From: Candidatus Dadabacteria bacterium | GTDB taxonomy: Bacteria > Desulfobacterota_D > UBA1144 > Nemesobacterales > Nemesobacteraceae | Direction: 5' to 3' | DNA: 64,000 bases | Assembly: GCA_028823955.1 (NCBI GenBank) | Contig: JAPPFE010000035.1 | Location: 1-64,000 of the forward strand | In this document: piece after piece, positions 51,408 to 61,217 of the stretch | Position numbering within the stretch: the stretch's first letter is position 1 | Layout: every line of letters starts with the position of its first letter | Notes under the pieces: model-generated | Databases searched by the model: none | The model's input: only the letters and a program-made list of their open reading frames with translations | Told to the model about the DNA's origin: nothing | Program-made: the position numbers and the translations under genes

Positions 51408-52328
51408 ATGTCAGACGACCAATCCAAAATATGGTTTAACGGAAAAACAGTGCCTTGGGATGAGGCGAACGTGCACGTACTCACCCACACTCTGCACTAC
51501 GGCCTAGGCGCCTTTGAAGGCATAAGAGCTTACAAATGCTCTAACGGAAAATCAGCTGTCTTAAAACTTGCCGAACACATGGAAAGGCTTTATACCTCGG
51601 CGCACGTGGCCGGCATAGAAATTCCCTATGACATGCAGACCCTTTGCGATGCAGTAACGGACCTTCTACGTGAAAACGGACTTGATGAAGCTTACATCAG
51701 GCCAATAGCTTTTATCGGGCCGGGAAAAAAAGGAATACTTCCCGGAGACAACGCCGTAACCGTGGCGATAGCCGTATGGCCATGGGGGACATATCTGGGA
51801 GATGACGCGATTGCCAATGGAATCAGGGTAAAGATATCCTCCTACACTAGAATGCACGTTAACTCCTTTATGACCAAGGCCAAGATATGCGGAAATTACG
51901 TAAATTCAGTAATGGCCAGGCAGGAAGCCGCCGACCTCGGTTTTGATGAGGCAATACTGCTCGACTCAGAAGGTTACGTGGCCGAAGGAAGCGGGGAGAA
52001 CATCTTCATCGTTAGAAACGGGATTCTCAAGACTCCCCCTCTAACTTCCATACTGGAAGGAATAACCAGAAAGTGCGTTCTAGATCTCGCTGACGACGAA
52101 AGTATTACGGTAAAAGAGCAACGTTTCACGAGAGACGAGCTTTACATCGCGGATGAAGCCTTCTTCACCGGCACCGCCGCCGAAGTAACGCCGATCAGGG
52201 AAGTTGACGGCAAGAAAATAGGTTCCGGAAAACCCGGAGAAATAACGAAAAGACTCCAAGAAAGGTATTTCGCCGTAATAAAAGGAGAAGATGAGAAATT
52301 CAGGCACTGGCTTGATTACATCCCCTGA
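51408..52328 (+). CDS. ilvE: branched-chain amino acid aminotransferase
   Basis: Fold-type IV PLP aminotransferase for valine, leucine and isoleucine. HYGLGAFEGIRAY is the family start, MTKAKICGNYVNS holds the Schiff-base lysine, LDSEGYVAEGSGENIF and GTAAEVTPIREVDG the PLP phosphate and substrate loops. 306 residues, single gene. Substrate range (IlvE against D-amino-acid transaminase) is favoured as IlvE by these motifs. Confidence 0.94.
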   Translation: MSDDQSKIWFNGKTVPWDEANVHVLTHTLHYGLGAFEGIRAYKCSNGKSAVLKLAEHMERLYTSAHVAGIEIPYDMQTLCDAVTDLLRENGLDEAYIRPIAFIGPGKKGILPGDNAVTVAIAVWPWGTYLGDDAIANGIRVKISSYTRMHVNSFMTKAKICGNYVNSVMARQEAADLGFDEAILLDSEGYVAEGSGENIFIVRNGILKTPPLTSILEGITRKCVLDLADDESITVKEQRFTRDELYIADEAFFTGTAAEVTPIREVDGKKIGSGKPGEITKRLQERYFAVIKGEDEKFRHWLDYIP

Positions 52329-52348
52329 ACCGGTCTCCCAGACTGAAA

Positions 52349-52963
52349 CTATAGTTTGCTTGCCTCGTTCATGGCCGTGAATCGAGGAACATTCTCAACG
52401 CGCTTAATCCAAGCTCGAATTGCAGGATATCCATCTAAAGCAAATCCACCTTCCTCAGCCACATGAGTGTATGCGTAGAGCGCAATATCAGCAATCGAGA
52501 AGCTCTCGGCAACTAGAAAAATATGAGAAGTCAGATGGTTTTCCATAAGAGCCAGCGCGGCTTCACCCGGCGCTTTTTTGGCTTCCAGCATAGCCAGCAC
52601 GTCGTCTGTCAACTCGCGATGCTGGCGCAAAAAACGTGAGGTAGCAATGTTTGGCTCATGGCTGTATTGCTCCCAGAATAACCATTGTAAAACCTGAGCT
52701 CGCTTGAAGGGTTCGGACGGCAGATAGTCGGTTCCTTCGGCAAAATGGAACAGGATTGCGTTTGATTCTGAAAGCACACGACCATCTTCAAACACCAAGG
52801 TCGGGATCTTTCCATTCGGGTTGATCGCCAGAAATTCCGGGGTTCGGGTCTCACCATTCAATATATCTAGATCGACTACTCGAAAAGCCTTGCCAGTAAG
52901 CCTAAGAATCAATCGGACCTTATAGCCATTGCCGGAAATCGGGTCGTCGTAAAGGGTCAACAT
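52349..52963 (-). CDS. glutathione S-transferase family protein
   Basis: A 204-residue GST. The thioredoxin-like N-domain (MLTLYDDPISGNGYKVRL, IPTLVFEDGRVLSESNAIL with the cis-proline and Ser-65-type motif) is followed by the helical C-domain (SIADIALYAYTHVAEEGGF). It begins at the ATG at 52963, AGGAAC just upstream; the track start is 6 codons too early. Codon usage and sequence look more proteobacterial than the neighbours. Solitary; substrate unknown. Confidence 0.9.
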   Translation of the reverse strand: MLTLYDDPISGNGYKVRLILRLTGKAFRVVDLDILNGETRTPEFLAINPNGKIPTLVFEDGRVLSESNAILFHFAEGTDYLPSEPFKRAQVLQWLFWEQYSHEPNIATSRFLRQHRELTDDVLAMLEAKKAPGEAALALMENHLTSHIFLVAESFSIADIALYAYTHVAEEGGFALDGYPAIRAWIKRVENVPRFTAMNEASKL

Positions 52964-53064
52964 AAGTGTTCCTCGGTACATTCAGGATGGAGGAAGATAG
53001 GCTAGCACAACAAATCGTTGGGTACAAGAAGCAGCCAATAAGAAGAGAAAAATGCCTGATTACG

Positions 53065-53073
53065 CCCCCCCCC
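53065..53073. repeat. homopolymeric C9 tract
   Basis: Nine consecutive C (G on the minus strand) in the gap between pepA and the GST gene, about 100 bp upstream of the GST start. Such tracts are prone to slippage and could alter promoter spacing if they overlap one; no promoter was identified on either side. Confidence 0.6.
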
Positions 53074-53116
53074 GGATCGTCTTTTTTCTTCAGGAAAAGA
53101 GCGATCGGCAAGGAAC

Positions 53117-54586
53117 TTACCTTTTCATAAGGTAGTTAACTATGGTTCTGACACCGAACCCAGATGCCCCATACTGATACCAGTCAGAAGATTTCTCCAC
53201 GTACGAGGGGCCAGCTATGTCTATATGGACCCACGGAACATCAGAAACGAAATTTTCAAGGAAAAGCGCTGCGGTTATCGCCCCGCCCCACCTGCTCCCG
53301 ACATTCTTAACGTCTGCCACGCGACTTCTTATTTCCTCCCTTAACTCCGCATCAAGAGGAAGTTCCCACATCTTCTCGCCGACATCGTCTGCGGAACCTA
53401 AAATCGATTTTACGAGATTCGCGTTATTACCCATAACCCCGGCGTTATGAAGGCCAAGCCCAACTATGCAGGCACCGGTAAGGGTTGCGAGATCTACTAT
53501 CTCGGAAACTCCAAGGCGGACCGCGTAACTGAGTGCATCAGAAAGCGCCACCCTGCCCTCCGCGTCGGTGTTTATAATTTCTATTGTCTTTCCGTTAAGA
53601 GCTGTTACCACATCATCCGGCTTGTAGGCAGAAGCGCCGGTCATATTTTCGGTGGCCGGGACAATTCCGTGAACGTTAACGCTGGGAGTCAGTTCTCCGA
53701 GTGCTTTCATGGTCCCTAGTACTACCGCCGCACCCGACATATCCATTTTCATCGTTCTCATACTGTCTGCGGGCTTAAGACACAGACCTCCCGAATCAAA
53801 AGTTATACCCTTGCCCACGATAGCAACTTTTTTACGGGATTTTACAGGAGGTGAGTAGGAAAGGTGTATGAACCTCGGAGGCTCACTACTTCCAAAAGAA
53901 ACCGCTGAGAGTCCTCCCATTCCCATTTGTCTTATCTCATCCCTATCAAGGACCTTGCAACTGATGTGTTCTGATCCTTCGGAAATCGAAAGAGCGTGTT
54001 CTGCGAGAATCGAGGGGGTAAGGATATTCGGAGGATCGTTAACAAGATCCCTTGAAAAAGCCACACTACTTGAAACAGCGCTGGCATATGCGGCCTCACC
54101 GCTGAAATAATTGGCCGAAATCCTCCTTGATGCTATACAAACTTCCTCTATCCGATTCTTCCTTCTTCCTGAAGACTTGAACTTCCCGTATTCATAGGTC
54201 CCGCAAGCCATGCCCTCGAGAAAAACCTTAAGAAACTCCCTATCCACGTTGGAAAAATCAACGGAGACGGTGCGGGAATGCTGGCCGGTTCTTGCAACCG
54301 CAATGTTTGCGGCGCGAAAGGCCTCAAGCGCCCCGAAATCTTCTTTTTTCCCAAGTCCAAGAAGAACGGCTGTTTTCGTATTGAAATCGCCAGGGGTATC
54401 AACTACAACTGTCTTTCCGAAAGCGCCTTTAAAATCAGACGACTTCACTTTGTCTGAAAGGAATCCTCCGAGTTTGCTATCGATTTTTCTAGCGGCAGCT
54501 GGAAGCCTCTGCCTCTCATAACAGAAAAAAACAACTGAATCCGACTCGACGTCGGCGACATTATCCTTTACCAGAAAAAACTCCAT
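53117..54586 (-). CDS. pepA: leucyl aminopeptidase (M17)
   Basis: Di-zinc cytosolic aminopeptidase of the M17 family. An N-terminal domain (to about residue 170) is followed by the catalytic core VGKGITFDSGGLCLKPADSM, KMDMSGAAVVLG and the signature NTDAEGRVALSDALSYA. From the ATG at 54586 it has 489 residues; a GTG five codons upstream is an alternative. In some bacteria PepA also binds DNA at recombination sites, but this gene shows nothing special there. It lies downstream of the fusion helicase with a 144-bp gap. Confidence 0.95.
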   Translation of the reverse strand: MEFFLVKDNVADVESDSVVFFCYERQRLPAAARKIDSKLGGFLSDKVKSSDFKGAFGKTVVVDTPGDFNTKTAVLLGLGKKEDFGALEAFRAANIAVARTGQHSRTVSVDFSNVDREFLKVFLEGMACGTYEYGKFKSSGRRKNRIEEVCIASRRISANYFSGEAAYASAVSSSVAFSRDLVNDPPNILTPSILAEHALSISEGSEHISCKVLDRDEIRQMGMGGLSAVSFGSSEPPRFIHLSYSPPVKSRKKVAIVGKGITFDSGGLCLKPADSMRTMKMDMSGAAVVLGTMKALGELTPSVNVHGIVPATENMTGASAYKPDDVVTALNGKTIEIINTDAEGRVALSDALSYAVRLGVSEIVDLATLTGACIVGLGLHNAGVMGNNANLVKSILGSADDVGEKMWELPLDAELREEIRSRVADVKNVGSRWGGAITAALFLENFVSDVPWVHIDIAGPSYVEKSSDWYQYGASGFGVRTIVNYLMKR

Positions 54587-54730
54587 TTCTTCACCATTCA
54601 CCCAGATTTAAAAATACAGCCCAAATACAGATATTTAACAAGAAGGTAATTCTACACTACCAACCCCCGGTAAAACAAAAAGAATTAATTAATATTAAGT
54701 GCTTCCATGGGTTTTTCCTAAGGATACAAG

Positions 54731-57700
54731 CTAACTAGAAACCCTGCCAGACGGTTCAAACACCAGCTCCGGCACTACTACTTCCCATTCATCGCACCTT
54801 ATTCTGTCCCGGTATTGGGAGTCCGAAATATCCTGGCTCCAAGCCACGATGGCAAAAACCGTTGCGGAATCACATCGCATTCCATCCGGGGGTGCAAATT
54901 TCTTGGCAAGCTGCCCTACTACCGTCCCCGAAGGGTCAAGCAATTCCCAGCGTCCATTTACAACCTGCGTTCTAAGCGGGTCTCCGGGAGACAGAGCAGA
55001 AATGGAATGATGCAGAGAGTGGCGGGCCTCTTTAGACCCCGCAAAGCCCAAATTTACATCTCTAAGGCCTAGTCTGCTAAAGCGGTTCTTAAACTCCGCG
55101 GATTCATCCGGCAGTTCGATCGGCTCGCGGAGTATCACCGAGGCATTGCCAAGCAACGTATCCTGCAGTTGATTGGGTTTCTCAAGGTATGCAAGCACCA
55201 GAGTCTTTTTCGCGCGTGTCATGGCTACATAGTACAACCTGCGCTCCTCATCCACGTCATTGCTGCTTCCGGTGTGATTCCAATCGCCGTCGAGTATAAC
55301 CACATGATCAAACTCAAGCCCTTTGGCTCTGTGCGCGCTCAGTAGCAGTAGCCCTCGCTGGCGGCGGCGTACTTGGCGACCCCATTCGGCAAGCCATTCA
55401 ATGAAGTGAACAACAGGCGTTTCCGCGCCACCGGTTTCAAGCGCATACTCCTCGACGGCCTCCCGCAGCAGATCGTTCCAGTAACCGGGCGTTTGCATAT
55501 CGAGCCAGCCGTTAAGATCCCCACCGTTAACAATGCCGCTTTTCTGTCCCCGCACCCATTCAACAAACACCCGGGTCTCCCGCAGTAGCCAGAAACTTGG
55601 GGGTTCTTCATTCCCCATCTGTACCGGGATGCCGTGAACTTCGCATAAGGAACGCACGGTATCCAGGTCTTCCCACTTACGTGCTATTACGGCGCACTCG
55701 GACCAGTCCCAGTCAGATGAGAGACTTTGAAGACGTGTGAATTCCGCTATTACCGTCTGTGCCTGTGAAACCGTGTCACGGCCCGCTGGCAATATCTGCA
55801 CCCTGCCCCGCGCTACCGGATCCAACCGCTCCCATTTACCGCCCCCCGGATCCCTTGAACGCGCGCGGTTAACGCGAATGGGATTGTCAACCTTCATACG
55901 TTCTCGCGCCGGTTCGATCACCGCATTTGCCGCCGAGATGATATGACTGGTAGAGCGGTAGTTCTCGATCAAAAAAGCGGGGCGGGATTTGTAATCCGCC
56001 TCAAACCGGCGGATAAATTTCACAGAAGCGCCTTTAAAAGCGTAGATATTCTGATCATCATCGCCTACGGCAAACAACGTGAGTTTGCCTTCCTCTTCAT
56101 TTAGCGTCCGCCCGGCCAAAGCCGATATCAACTCATACTCATCCGGGCCGATATCCTGATATTCGTCAACCAGTATCCAGCGAAAACCGGCAAGTAGCCG
56201 TTCACGCTGTTCATCCGATTGTTCAGGCGGTGCTCCTTCCCCGTGCAACAAGGCTACCGCATTGCGAAGCATTTTCCTGAAAAATTCGTCGTCCGGATTT
56301 TTGGCCGTTTCGGCAAAGCTGGCACCGACCAGACGCATGGCAAGAGCGTGACACGTAAGCACCGTTACTCCCGAGGCATCGCTGCCGACGAGATCCTTCA
56401 GGCGGCGGCGGATATCGACAGCCGCGTGACGGTTGTACGCCAAGGCCATTATGCTACGGGGATTTTCCCGTCTGACGCGCAGCAGGTAGGCGATGCGATG
56501 CACCAGCACCCGTGTCTTGCCGGAACCGGGACCGGCAAGAACCAGCACGTTTGTCTGTTCCCGATCATCGGCGACTATGCGCTGCTGAGCGGGACTGTTC
56601 AAGCTCTCAACTATTGCCCGCCACGATGCGGGCGTGGTTTCCCGGGCAAGTTCCCTCTGACGGTCGGGCAGCCAGCGGCTAAGGAAATCATCCTGCTTGA
56701 GGTTAAAGTAGTCAGAGACCAGTCTCTGGGCCTTGGACATGGAGTCAAGCCCTCTGTGCGCGAACTCAGCCATTATATGTATCTGCTGAACCCGCCCCCT
56801 GTAGTACTCTGCGAGAGGTTTGAAATCAACATTGGCGAAACCCCGTTTTTCATCTTTCAAATGGATACTCATTGCCGTACGGAACACCGTAAGTCCCCTG
56901 TTAAGACGAATTACTTCCTGTTCGTGAAGCCAGAGCAATGCGCGGTTCTGTAATCTGACTGGATCTTTGATTTGGCTCTTTAAAACCAGATCAGAGGTAA
57001 TCGTTCTTAAAAGTTTTCCAAGGGTTGTGTCAACCATAAGGTCCGTCCCGCGGGTTCCCCGCGGTACGCAAGCAAGCAGATGTCCGAGCAGCAGGTCAGC
57101 CGCGGCGCGACGGATTTCCGCGGTCTTCTCAAGCACGTCCCATTCCCGCCGGAGCGTTACCCGCACCGTATCTCCGTCGTGGTTTTGCACATCCAGGCTT
57201 CCCGTGTTGTCCCCTTCGCCCCGACCGTCATAAGCTATGCTGCGAAGAAGACTCAGCAATCGTTGCGGCAAAGGGTTTACCAGTCCTTGTTCCCGAAGTT
57301 TCTGCGCCGCCACCCGTAAAAGCAACGTAAATTTTCCTCCCTTTTTAATATCCGGTTCCATTTCTCGCATATACCCGATTAGAGCGGTCTCAAGATTCTG
57401 CGTTTCCTCAAAGCATTTAAGCGATGAGTGTTCCACACCTGAATGCACAAAGGCAGTCAGTATGACGTCATTGCTGGCTATGCCCAGATGCCCAAGGTTA
57501 TAAAGAGCGGCACTGACTCCCTCAGCGCTAAGACCCGATACGTACATGAGCTGATCAGTGGAAATACCTTCATCCATGTCCGCATCCATTATCGCCTCGA
57601 CAATTGACATAAGCTGACGACGATAGGAATCCTCAACAGGCTTTTTTTCAAGCCTGTCCAGAGCTTCCTTCAGCGAGTCGACCTGAAGGGAGGAGGGAAA

Positions 57701-59923
57701 CACGTTAATCAGATTCTCTTCCCGAGAAAGCAGTACGGCTTCTTCAAGCCAGGAGATAGCGGTCCGTACCCGGGTATCGTCGGTAGCTGAGTCTCTTATA
57801 AACTCATTATCCTCATCCTCAATCAGTATTTCACCGGCAGTTGCTATGACTTCGCCACCCAGACGTTTCTTCCGGTCCAATCTGCGCAAGGCTCTCAGGA
57901 TGCCATGAATCTCCCGGCGAGTGAGTCGCGAGCGCGCGGACATTCCAAACTGCCTCTCCACGTCTTCTTTAGCATAGAGCATTACGCAACGCGCAGGTTT
58001 CTGATCCCTCCCTGCCCTGCCCGCCTCCTGCAGGTAGTTCTCAAGTGAGCTAGGCATATCCGAATGGACCACAAGGCGTACATCGGGCTTGTCAATACCC
58101 ATGCCGAACGCGTTTGTGGCTGCAATGACGCGCAGGTCGCCTTCAATGAAACTCTGCTGCACGTTTTTCTTGGTTTCCGGCGGCAACCCGGCATGAAAAT
58201 GGTCCGCCGCAAGGCCCTTGTTCGCAAGGAACTCAGCCACTTCTTCACTTTGCCTGCGCGTCGCACAATACACGATGACACCTCCGGGCAAATCCGCCGA
58301 CAGGGCGTCTTCAATAACCTGGTAGATATGCGAGAATTTTTCAGGCTCATTCGTCGGCAAAACTTCAAACGTCAGGTTGGGGCGATCAGCCCCTCCGTTA
58401 AAAACGGTGAGATCAACTCCCAACTCTTCCTGGAAATAAAGCGTGATTTCCTCCATAACGTCAGGCTTGGCGGTCGCGGTAAGACAAAGCACGGGCGGTA
58501 TCGGCTCCTCTCCCGCCCTTTGGCGTATGAAACGTCCCACGTAGCGGTAATCGGGCCTGAAATCATGTCCCCACTTCGAGAGGCAATGTGCCTCGTCAAG
58601 CACCCACGCGCCGATCTCCCGCTGATCAAGCACCCGCCGAAGGGAACGGCTGCGAAGCTGTTCAGGTGAAATGATAAGCATGCTTGCGTCCCCGAGTCTT
58701 ACCCTGTCAAGAGCTTCTGCCCGTTCTGGCATGGAGAGCAATCCGTTTATGGTAACACACGAAATGATTCCCTTGGCCGCAAGTCCCGCCACCTGATCCG
58801 CCATGAGCGCGACCAAGGGGGAAATTACAACCGTCAAAGCACCGGTCTTATCGTAGCGTGAGAGGGCCGGGACCTGATAGCAAAGCGACTTGCCCGCGCC
58901 AGTGGGCATAATACCAAGAACATGGTCCCCTGCCATGACCATCTCAACTATCGCCTGCTGCATGGGACGACCATCGGGAACAGGCGGTTCCGGGCGGAAA
59001 TCGGGAAAGCCGAACCAGCGGGTAAGTTCCTTGCGGGCATCATGTCTTTCCCGGCACCAACTGCAGGCCGAATCGTTACAGACGGTATCGCGCAACCAGC
59101 GAACCAGACGCCCGGCTTCCGGAAACTGGTGGCGAACCCAGGGCGGCATGACTGAGTTCCCTCCCGATACGGAAAGCCACGCCAGAGCGTAGGCAAGCGC
59201 CCAGCCGTGGCGAGGGATGTCTTCTATAATATCGGCGGCTTGGGTCTTGCAGGCATTTTTCCCAAGCCGCTTAAGTATCACGGCGCGGGCCGTGGCGTCC
59301 GACGGGCGTTTCGAAAGCCTGATATCCGAGAAGAACATGTCGAAGCCCGACATCTTGTCCTGCGCCGTGGCAAGCCAGTGCCATGCCGCGAGCAGGTTCT
59401 GCGGAGCTTTTCGCAGAGCTTCGCATTCATCATTGAAAAGTTCGAGCGTGATTCGGGCGTCAAGCTCGGGATTGTTTCTTTGCCCTCGTTTTAACCCAGC
59501 GTCCTTGTAGTGCTTTACGAGACTGTGATAGGGGTTTCGGGGAAAAGCCAAGGGACTCAGCCAGAGCGTGTCCACCGCGGGCAGCTTCAGCAATCGCAAA
59601 TCAGGTTTCGCGGCAGCTAGGTAAGGTAGATCGAAATTAATGAGGTTGTGACCCAGAAGAAAGGATGCCCCGTCCGCAAGATCGTCAAGCTCCTTGAGTC
59701 TGGCCCGAAGGTCCCCGTCGCGGAAAAAAACAGTCTGCCCGGTATCCGGGCGTACGGCCGCGAAGGCGTGGATCCATTTGTTCTTTTTTCCGACTTCAAG
59801 GTCAAGCGAAAGATAGGAAGACTTCAAGGTTCTGGCTTTGCCGTGTGGCTTCTGCGCGTCATCACCGGTTTTGAGTTTTGATGAACCCCCTGCTCCACGG
59901 CCTCGAATTGGGCGTTTTGTCAT
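54731..59923 (-). CDS. exonuclease-RecQ-UvrD triple-fusion helicase
   Basis: A 1730-residue multi-domain DNA enzyme. (1) DnaQ-like 3'-5' exonuclease, about 35-165: D41-x-E43 in SLDLEV, GHNLINFDLPYL with N/D, and D155 in NNPELDARIT. (2) Linker with a Cys cluster CNDSACSWC (282-290). (3) RecQ helicase: MPTGAGKSLCYQ at 339, DEAH at 443, LTATA, EAGRAGRD at 633; the RecQ zinc cysteines after it are missing. (4) Helical region to about 1100. (5) SF1A UvrD/Rep: GPGSGKT at 1131, VDEYQD at 1252, GDDDQNIYAFKGAS, SAHRAKGLEFDHV, VAMTRAKKTLV. (6) A roughly 70-residue tail ending CDEWEVVVPELVFEP. AAGGA precedes the ATG. More GC-rich looking than neighbours. Likely unwinds and trims DNA in repair or defence. 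No frameshift. Confidence 0.93.
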   Translation of the reverse strand: MTKRPIRGRGAGGSSKLKTGDDAQKPHGKARTLKSSYLSLDLEVGKKNKWIHAFAAVRPDTGQTVFFRDGDLRARLKELDDLADGASFLLGHNLINFDLPYLAAAKPDLRLLKLPAVDTLWLSPLAFPRNPYHSLVKHYKDAGLKRGQRNNPELDARITLELFNDECEALRKAPQNLLAAWHWLATAQDKMSGFDMFFSDIRLSKRPSDATARAVILKRLGKNACKTQAADIIEDIPRHGWALAYALAWLSVSGGNSVMPPWVRHQFPEAGRLVRWLRDTVCNDSACSWCRERHDARKELTRWFGFPDFRPEPPVPDGRPMQQAIVEMVMAGDHVLGIMPTGAGKSLCYQVPALSRYDKTGALTVVISPLVALMADQVAGLAAKGIISCVTINGLLSMPERAEALDRVRLGDASMLIISPEQLRSRSLRRVLDQREIGAWVLDEAHCLSKWGHDFRPDYRYVGRFIRQRAGEEPIPPVLCLTATAKPDVMEEITLYFQEELGVDLTVFNGGADRPNLTFEVLPTNEPEKFSHIYQVIEDALSADLPGGVIVYCATRRQSEEVAEFLANKGLAADHFHAGLPPETKKNVQQSFIEGDLRVIAATNAFGMGIDKPDVRLVVHSDMPSSLENYLQEAGRAGRDQKPARCVMLYAKEDVERQFGMSARSRLTRREIHGILRALRRLDRKKRLGGEVIATAGEILIEDEDNEFIRDSATDDTRVRTAISWLEEAVLLSREENLINVFPSSLQVDSLKEALDRLEKKPVEDSYRRQLMSIVEAIMDADMDEGISTDQLMYVSGLSAEGVSAALYNLGHLGIASNDVILTAFVHSGVEHSSLKCFEETQNLETALIGYMREMEPDIKKGGKFTLLLRVAAQKLREQGLVNPLPQRLLSLLRSIAYDGRGEGDNTGSLDVQNHDGDTVRVTLRREWDVLEKTAEIRRAAADLLLGHLLACVPRGTRGTDLMVDTTLGKLLRTITSDLVLKSQIKDPVRLQNRALLWLHEQEVIRLNRGLTVFRTAMSIHLKDEKRGFANVDFKPLAEYYRGRVQQIHIMAEFAHRGLDSMSKAQRLVSDYFNLKQDDFLSRWLPDRQRELARETTPASWRAIVESLNSPAQQRIVADDREQTNVLVLAGPGSGKTRVLVHRIAYLLRVRRENPRSIMALAYNRHAAVDIRRRLKDLVGSDASGVTVLTCHALAMRLVGASFAETAKNPDDEFFRKMLRNAVALLHGEGAPPEQSDEQRERLLAGFRWILVDEYQDIGPDEYELISALAGRTLNEEEGKLTLFAVGDDDQNIYAFKGASVKFIRRFEADYKSRPAFLIENYRSTSHIISAANAVIEPARERMKVDNPIRVNRARSRDPGGGKWERLDPVARGRVQILPAGRDTVSQAQTVIAEFTRLQSLSSDWDWSECAVIARKWEDLDTVRSLCEVHGIPVQMGNEEPPSFWLLRETRVFVEWVRGQKSGIVNGGDLNGWLDMQTPGYWNDLLREAVEEYALETGGAETPVVHFIEWLAEWGRQVRRRQRGLLLLSAHRAKGLEFDHVVILDGDWNHTGSSNDVDEERRLYYVAMTRAKKTLVLAYLEKPNQLQDTLLGNASVILREPIELPDESAEFKNRFSRLGLRDVNLGFAGSKEARHSLHHSISALSPGDPLRTQVVNGRWELLDPSGTVVGQLAKKFAPPDGMRCDSATVFAIVAWSQDISDSQYRDRIRCDEWEVVVPELVFEPSGRVSS

Positions 59924-60065
59924 CCAACTTTCCTTAAAGGAACTTCGGGATATTTTACTTAATATTCCGTCCTAAATCTCTCACGGCATACGACTAATCT
60001 TTTAATATGGGGGTTTTTCAAATATCCTTTAACCGTCTAATCCAACTAAAAAGAGAAAATCACCC

Positions 60066-61214
60066 ATGATTCAAGAAGAAAGAATGACCCGTCATCTGAT
60101 GGATATCATACAGATAGACAGTCCATCAAAAAAGGAAAAGGATGTAGCCCTAAGGCTTGAGGAAGAAATGAAGGACCTAGGCGCTGATTGCTTTTACGAC
60201 GATGCAGGAGACAAGGTCGAGGGGAATATTGGCAACCTGATAGTCAAACTTCCCGGAACGAAAAAAAATGTTCCACCATTCTTTCTCTGCTCTCACATGG
60301 ATACCGTGAGTCCCGGAGAGGGAATAAAACCAAGAGTGGAAAACGGCATAATGAGAAGCGACGGTACGACGATACTGGGAAGCGATGATAAAAGCGGCGT
60401 ATCGATAATAGTCGAGGTGCTCAGGACCCTCAAGGAAAATAACATTCCCCATCCAGATATGGAGGTCGCGTTTACCATATGTGAGGAAATAGGCCTCCTA
60501 GGAGCAAAATTCCTTGACGCTTCAAACTTTAAAAGCCCATATGGAATAGTTCTTGACAGCAGCACACCGAAGAGACTCGTCCTCAGATGTCCGTGCTCCG
60601 ATATCATGGATGTAAAAATACACGGTGTCGAAGCGCATTCCGGACTTTGTCCCGAAAACGGGATAAGCGCCCTAGAAATATTAAGTGATGCGATCTCGAG
60701 AATGAGACTCGGAAGAATAGACCACGAGACAACGGCAAACATAGGAAAGGTAAAGGGAGGATCTGCGATAAACATAGTTCCCGGTCTCGTTGAAGTGAAG
60801 GCCGAGGCTCGAAGCCATGATGAAGGGAAGCTTGACGCACAGATACAGCACATGCAAGAGTGCTTTGTGGAAGCAGCAAAAAGCAGGAAAATCTTCCTAG
60901 ATGGGGAGCAACTCGGCGCCCTTGCAGAGGTCAAGATAGAACGCGTGTATCCCGTAATGAATGTCTCTCCACGGGCAACCGTGACTAACCTAGTACTTGA
61001 GGCTGCTGTAAATCTGGATCACGACATAGAACTCCACACAAGCGGCGGGGGGTGCGACGCGAACTTTATAAACGAGAAGGGAATCGAGTGCGTAAACCTT
61101 GGAACGGGAATGTACGAGCTTCATACTGTAAACGAATATCTGCTGCTCGATGAATTCCGCAGGTCAGCGGAGATAGTCCTTGAAACCATAAAACTCCACT
61201 CGGAAAAGAACTGA
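60066..61214 (+). CDS. M20-family metallopeptidase, PepT-like
   Basis: A 382-residue di-zinc peptidase. LCSHMDTVSPG and LGSDDKSGVSI provide metal ligands, FTICEEIGLLGAK the catalytic glutamate pair, KIHGVEAHSGLCPENGISA the dimerisation domain, and TGMYELHTVNEYLLL the last ligand. The layout matches PepT/tripeptidase-like M20 members; related family members hydrolyse acylated amino acids. First gene of a four-gene run (peptidase, CbiX-like, HAD, acyl-CoA ligase) with 3-17 bp gaps. Confidence 0.9.
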   Translation: MIQEERMTRHLMDIIQIDSPSKKEKDVALRLEEEMKDLGADCFYDDAGDKVEGNIGNLIVKLPGTKKNVPPFFLCSHMDTVSPGEGIKPRVENGIMRSDGTTILGSDDKSGVSIIVEVLRTLKENNIPHPDMEVAFTICEEIGLLGAKFLDASNFKSPYGIVLDSSTPKRLVLRCPCSDIMDVKIHGVEAHSGLCPENGISALEILSDAISRMRLGRIDHETTANIGKVKGGSAINIVPGLVEVKAEARSHDEGKLDAQIQHMQECFVEAAKSRKIFLDGEQLGALAEVKIERVYPVMNVSPRATVTNLVLEAAVNLDHDIELHTSGGGCDANFINEKGIECVNLGTGMYELHTVNEYLLLDEFRRSAEIVLETIKLHSEKN

Positions 61215-61217
61215 GCG

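Noticed and set aside
54731-59923. Defence island around the fusion helicase
   Set aside because: Flanking genes (pepA, GST, PepT-like peptidase, CbiX) are housekeeping and there are no integrase, tRNA-adjacent repeats or other defence genes; only the gene itself is notable.
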